Positions 60,831 to 64,000 of a stretch of 64,000 nucleotides of DNA are shown here, piece after piece; position 1 is the stretch's first letter, and each line of letters begins with the position of its first letter. The stretch is from [Collinsella] massiliensis (GTDB lineage Bacteria; Actinomycetota; Coriobacteriia; Coriobacteriales; Coriobacteriaceae). Location of the stretch: contig CAPI01000066.1 in NCBI GenBank assembly GCA_000333815.1, forward strand, positions 1-64,000, in the 5' to 3' direction. The notes under the pieces were generated by a model that was not told where the DNA came from, searched no databases, and saw nothing but the letters and a program-made list of their open reading frames with translations. The translations under genes and the position numbers were made by a program.

Positions 60831-61811
60831 ATGGGACGAACCGGCGGGAACGGGCATCGCGTGCTCAAGCGCGTCCTCATCGGGCTTGCAATCGTGCTGG
60901 TGGTTGCCTTCGTGGGGATCTCCGGCTTCGCGGGGAACTACCTCGTCGACTACGCGCTCACGGTGAACGACGACGGCACGCTCGGCTCCATGAACGGCGA
61001 GCCCTATACGGGCGTGCAGGACACCGAGGCGCAGCAGACCTATGACGCGTGGGTGCAGGGCCGCGAGCTCGACGCGTGGACGATCGAGAACGAGGACGGC
61101 CTCGAGCTGTGGGCGCAGCTGTACCCGGCGGACGAGCCCACGCACCGCTACGTGCTCGCCGTGCACGGTTACACGGTCGACCATCGCGACATCGCGCCCG
61201 CGATCGTGCCCTTCGTGGAGGCGGGCTACAACGTGCTCACCCCGGACGAGCGCGGCCGCGGCAACAGCGAGGGCGACTTCCTCTCCATGGGCTACCTCGA
61301 GAAGCGCGACGTCGTCGCCTGGGCGAACGAGATCTGCGCGCGCGACCCCGAGGCCGAGATCGTGCTCTACGGAGAGAGCATGGGCGCGGCGACGGTGCTC
61401 ATGGCGTCGGGCGAGGACGACCTGCCCCAGAACGTGGTGGCCGTCGTCGAGGACTGCGGCTACACGAGCGCCTACGCCATGTTCACCGACCAGCTCCAGG
61501 AGCGCTTCGGCCTGCCCGAGTTCCCGTTCCTGCCGGCGGCGAACCTCGTGTGCGCCGCGCGCTACGGCTTCTTCTTCTCCGACGCCGACGCCGAGGCGGC
61601 GCTCGCGACCTGCGAGCTGCCCATCCTCTTCATCCACGGCGGCGCGGACGACTACGTGCCCACCTACATGGGCGAGGAGCTCTATGACGCCTACGACGGC
61701 GAGAAGGAGCTCCTGATCGTCGACGGCGCCGGCCACGGCGCGAGCTCGGACGTCGACCCGGAGCTGTACTACCAGACGATCTTCGCCTTCCTGGACGAGT
61801 ACGTCTCCTAG
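60831..61811 (+). CDS. Membrane-anchored alpha/beta hydrolase
   Basis: A 326-residue protein with one N-terminal membrane helix (VLIGLAIVLVVAFVGISGFA) and an external hydrolase domain. Motifs: YVLAVHGYTVDHRDIAPAIV (oxyanion region), PDERGRGNSEGD, nucleophile elbow LYGESMGAATVL (Ser near 183), PILFIHGGADDYVPTYM (acid) and final His in GAGHGASSD. Substrate unknown. The ATG at 60831 follows GGGGGAAAGG. Confidence 0.87.
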   Translation: MGRTGGNGHRVLKRVLIGLAIVLVVAFVGISGFAGNYLVDYALTVNDDGTLGSMNGEPYTGVQDTEAQQTYDAWVQGRELDAWTIENEDGLELWAQLYPADEPTHRYVLAVHGYTVDHRDIAPAIVPFVEAGYNVLTPDERGRGNSEGDFLSMGYLEKRDVVAWANEICARDPEAEIVLYGESMGAATVLMASGEDDLPQNVVAVVEDCGYTSAYAMFTDQLQERFGLPEFPFLPAANLVCAARYGFFFSDADAEAALATCELPILFIHGGADDYVPTYMGEELYDAYDGEKELLIVDGAGHGASSDVDPELYYQTIFAFLDEYVS

Positions 61812-61846
61812 GAGGTGCGCCCGCGCCGCGGCCGGCGCGCCGAGCG

Positions 61847-62482
61847 CTACCGGATGAAGTTCGTGGCCTGCCCCGCCTCGCGCGCGGGCGCCTCGATGCC
61901 GGCGGCGCGCCCGGCCTCGATGCACTTGAGGAGCCACGCCATGTTGCGGCCGAGCTGGCGCATCGTCCAGAGGCCCTCGGCGTCCTGCTCCGTCTCCTCA
62001 GCGACGTTGCCGTGGACGTTGTTCCAGTACCGCGAGCTCACGACGGGCATCTCCTTGATGGTGAAGAACTTGTTGATGTCGTCGAACGCAGAGGTCGTGC
62101 CCGCGCGGCGGGCGCTCGCCACGGCTGCCGCCGGCTTATAGGCGAGGACGTCCTCCGTGCCAGCGCGGCCGTTCGCGTAGAAGAGCCTGTCCATGAACCC
62201 CAGCAGCGATGCGGCCGCGTGGGCGTAGTGCACCGGCGCGCCGAACACGAAGCCGTCCGCCTCGGCGGCGAGCGGCCTGAACTCGTTCACCACGTCATCG
62301 AAGGCGCAGCGCCCCAGGCGGCTGCATGCCTCGCAGGCGACGCAGCCGCCCACGGGCTTGCGGCCGATCCAGAAGATCTCGGCCTCGATGCCCTCGGCTT
62401 CCAGCGTGCGCGCGACCTCCTCGAGCGCGCGGTTCGTGCTCCCCGACTTGTGGGGGCTTCCGTTCACGAGCATGACCTTCAT
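61847..62482 (-). CDS. Flavodoxin-fold NAD(P)H-dependent FMN reductase family protein
   Basis: A 211-residue flavoprotein of the iron-sulfur flavoprotein/WrbA-like kind: KVMLVNGSPHKSGSTNRALE (FMN loop), GGCVACEACSRLGRCAFDDV with clustered cysteines that may bind a metal centre, and DGFVFGAPVHYAHAAASLLG. AAGGAG lies 6 bases before the ATG at 62482. Convergent with the hydrolase gene. Confidence 0.87.
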   Translation of the reverse strand: MKVMLVNGSPHKSGSTNRALEEVARTLEAEGIEAEIFWIGRKPVGGCVACEACSRLGRCAFDDVVNEFRPLAAEADGFVFGAPVHYAHAAASLLGFMDRLFYANGRAGTEDVLAYKPAAAVASARRAGTTSAFDDINKFFTIKEMPVVSSRYWNNVHGNVAEETEQDAEGLWTMRQLGRNMAWLLKCIEAGRAAGIEAPAREAGQATNFIR

Positions 62483-62663
62483 GGGAGCTCCTTCCCGTAT
62501 GCGGCGTTCATACGACGTGTGTTGTACCCGCGGCGGCTTTCGGCGAAACGGGCGCGCCGCGCGCACGCCCCCGGCGAGCGGCCGTTCCCAGAGCTTTCTG
62601 TAGCGATGCCGCCTGGCGCAGGGTATAGTGATGGCGATATTCATTTCGCGCAAGGAGTTATGC

Positions 62664-62954
62664 ATGGCGAAGAACGCGGACAAGCGGGCGAAGCGAGCGG
62701 GGAGCGCGGGCGGCGAGCTCGAGTCCGCGCAGAAGCCCGCGCGGACGGTGCCCACGTGGCTTCGGCGCATCGGCTGCTTTCTGGGTGCGCTCTTCTGCGC
62801 GTTCGGCGTCCTATATGCCGTGATGGTGTTCCTCGTGGGCAAGGGCTCGCCGATCTTCATCGTCGCGATCGTCGTCTTCGGCGCGATGGCTCTGCACCTG
62901 ATTCGCGCCGGCCTCGGCGACGGCCGCTGGCGCGCGGAGCGTCCTGAGCGGTAG
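62664..62954 (+). CDS. Small membrane protein, unknown
   Basis: A 96-residue protein with a basic N-terminus (AKNADKRAKRAGSAGG) and two hydrophobic helices (IGCFLGALFCAFGVLYAVMV and IFIVAIVVFGAMALHLIRAG). No known family. AAGGAG lies 7 bases before the ATG. Confidence 0.65.
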   Translation: MAKNADKRAKRAGSAGGELESAQKPARTVPTWLRRIGCFLGALFCAFGVLYAVMVFLVGKGSPIFIVAIVVFGAMALHLIRAGLGDGRWRAERPER

Positions 62955-63043
62955 GCGGGAGGGCGCGTCGGGGCGCGCCCGCGCGGGATGCATGTGAGGG
63001 GAAGGGGCCCGGTGCTGCGCCGGGCATCGAGGAAGGGGTTCCT

Positions 63044-63475
63044 ATGATTCGTTCGGTCACCGCGCACGATGCGGATGCCGTGTACGGGCTCATGTGCCAG
63101 CTCGAGGACTGCGAGCTGCCGCGGGAACCGTTCGATGCGATCTTCGGGGCGCAGCTCGCGGCGCCCGGCCAGCACGCGTTCGTCTACGTGTCCGACGACA
63201 CCGAGGCGCGTGTGCTCGGTTTCATCAACATGCGCATCGAGGGGCAGCTGCACCATGCGGCCGACATCGCCGAGATCATGGAGCTCGTGGTGGACGAGAC
63301 CGCGCGGAGCGGCGGCATCGGCGGGGCGCTGTTCGCCCGCGCCTGCGAGGCTGCGCGCGATGCCGGCTGCGAGCAGATCGAGCTCACCTCGAACGCGCGC
63401 CGCCACGACGCCCACCGCTTCTACGAGAACCACGGCATGACCCGCACCCACGTGAAGTTCGTCATGCCCTTCTAG
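63044..63475 (+). CDS. GNAT family N-acetyltransferase
   Basis: A 143-residue acetyltransferase: IRSVTAHDADAVYGLMCQLE, then the acetyl-CoA loop VVDETARSGGIGGALFARAC (RxxGxG/A) near 82-101 and IELTSNARRHDAHRFYENHG. Compact RimI-like single domain; acceptor unknown. GAGGAAGGGG precedes the ATG. Confidence 0.9.
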   Translation: MIRSVTAHDADAVYGLMCQLEDCELPREPFDAIFGAQLAAPGQHAFVYVSDDTEARVLGFINMRIEGQLHHAADIAEIMELVVDETARSGGIGGALFARACEAARDAGCEQIELTSNARRHDAHRFYENHGMTRTHVKFVMPF

Positions 63476-63541
63476 CCTTAGTTCCCGTACCCCGAAGGGC
63501 AACCAGGCGTTCTCTTCAGCAGCTACGGCTACCGCTATGCG

Positions 63542-63610
63542 GGAGCCCCCGGCCTTTCCCTGCGCGAGCTTGCGCGAAGCGCGCGAGCAAAGGGAAAGGC
63601 CGGGGGCTCC
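63542..63610. repeat. Variable-arm hairpin repeat, copy 3
   Basis: GGAGCCCCCGGCCTTTCCCT at 63542-63561 is perfectly complementary to 63591-63610. The 29-base core shares GCGCGAAGCGC and GAGCA with copy 2 at 32202-32270, which has the same core length, while the arms are unrelated. Lies between a GNAT gene and the convergent M18 gene, so it may also terminate both. Confidence 0.7.
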
Positions 63611-63632
63611 TCGCCCCTATGTCGAGAGGGCG

Positions 63633-64000
63633 TTACGCGCGCGTGATGAACGCCTGGTAGCCCTTGTACGCCTCGTAGACGTCGGCCTTGTTCGTGACCT
63701 CCCACAGCGAGTGCATGGAGAGCACGGCCACGCCGGAGTCGATGACGTCCATGCCGTACTCTGCCAGGATGTAGGCGATGGTGCCGCCGCCGCCCGCGCC
63801 GATGCGGCCGAGCTCGCAGGTCTGGAACGCCACGCCGGCCTCGTCCATGATGTCGCGGACGAGCGCGAGGTACTCGGCGTCGGCGTCGTTCGAGCCGGCT
63901 TTGCCGCGCGAGCCGGTGTACTTGTTGAAGCACAGGCCGCGCCCCATGATTGCGGCGTTCTTCTTCTCGAAGCGGTCGGCGTAGAGCGCGTCGAACCCGG
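63633..64000 (-). CDS. M18 family aminopeptidase, C-terminal part
   Basis: The C-terminal 121 residues are visible; the gene continues beyond the right edge. RFEKKNAAIMGRGLCFNKYT, GSRGKAGSNDADAEYLALVR and the metal-ligand segment VIDSGVAVLSMHSLWEVTNK with ADVYEAYKGYQAFI are typical of zinc-dependent M18 (aspartyl-type) aminopeptidases. Cytosolic peptide turnover is the likely role. Confidence 0.9.
   Translation of the reverse strand, partial: GFDALYADRFEKKNAAIMGRGLCFNKYTGSRGKAGSNDADAEYLALVRDIMDEAGVAFQTCELGRIGAGGGGTIAYILAEYGMDVIDSGVAVLSMHSLWEVTNKADVYEAYKGYQAFITRA

Overview
The window is a GC-rich stretch of chromosome from an anaerobic gut actinobacterium, most likely a coriobacterium close to Collinsella. 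This is inferred from the codon use, a biotin-dependent decarboxylase, superoxide reductase in place of aerobic defences, two 4Fe-4S oxidoreductases, a C69 dipeptidase, and Man-family PTS and sugar ABC systems. No rRNA is present, and the only tRNA seen is a defective-looking tRNA-Leu.

Layout. 1-10 kb is housekeeping: the end of a biotin-dependent decarboxylase locus, a superoxide reductase, a large NadE-like protein that appears to have lost both active sites, ruvCAB behind a LexA-type box, a cold-shock protein, a C69 dipeptidase, and a phasin-like/UbiB pair. 10-19 kb holds a histidine phosphatase, an acetyltransferase, a polar amino-acid ABC transporter coupled to an ATP-grasp ligase and a flavin/ferredoxin protein, a divergent MetRS-like synthetase, and queH. 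19-31 kb has an efflux pump with its TetR regulator behind a near-perfect operator, queA, a tail-anchored coiled-coil protein, a ferredoxin-type aldo/keto reductase, a highly structured RNA with no gene, an LUD protein, tgt, a LOG protein, a PARG-like protein and HdeD. 31-34 kb is the thiamine locus: a TPP riboswitch, then thiC, two inverted hairpin repeats and thiD. 34-39.3 kb is a lower-GC Man-family PTS operon with ManA, a polyol dehydrogenase and an RpiR regulator.

39.3-44.7 kb is a gene-poor accessory island of very small genes. Seven copies of a 35-37 bp sequence are interspersed through it, and three of them sit directly behind a stop codon. It looks like an integron-style cassette array without an integrase. 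44.7-54.5 kb contains YccF, a tyrosine phosphatase, YaaA and a complete LacI-regulated maltodextrin-type ABC operon with MalQ and its ATPase. 54.5-56.5 kb is a patchwork: repeated palindromes, a 142-bp inverted-repeat element, an 85-bp direct repeat of the 3' end of a tetR gene, and a low-GC zinc-ribbon membrane protein whose frame is broken at a run of nine G. 57-60.6 kb is a TetR-controlled redox/detoxification operon (alcohol dehydrogenase, flavodoxin, ABM monooxygenase, carboxymuconolactone decarboxylase, cupin). The window ends with a hydrolase, a flavodoxin-fold reductase, a small membrane protein, an acetyltransferase and the start of a locus for an M18 aminopeptidase.

The signals most worth following up are the 37-bp cassette-like array, the structured RNA at 25.5-25.8 kb (a candidate HEARO/IscB omega RNA), the three hairpin repeats that keep a core but change their arms, and the G9 frameshift.
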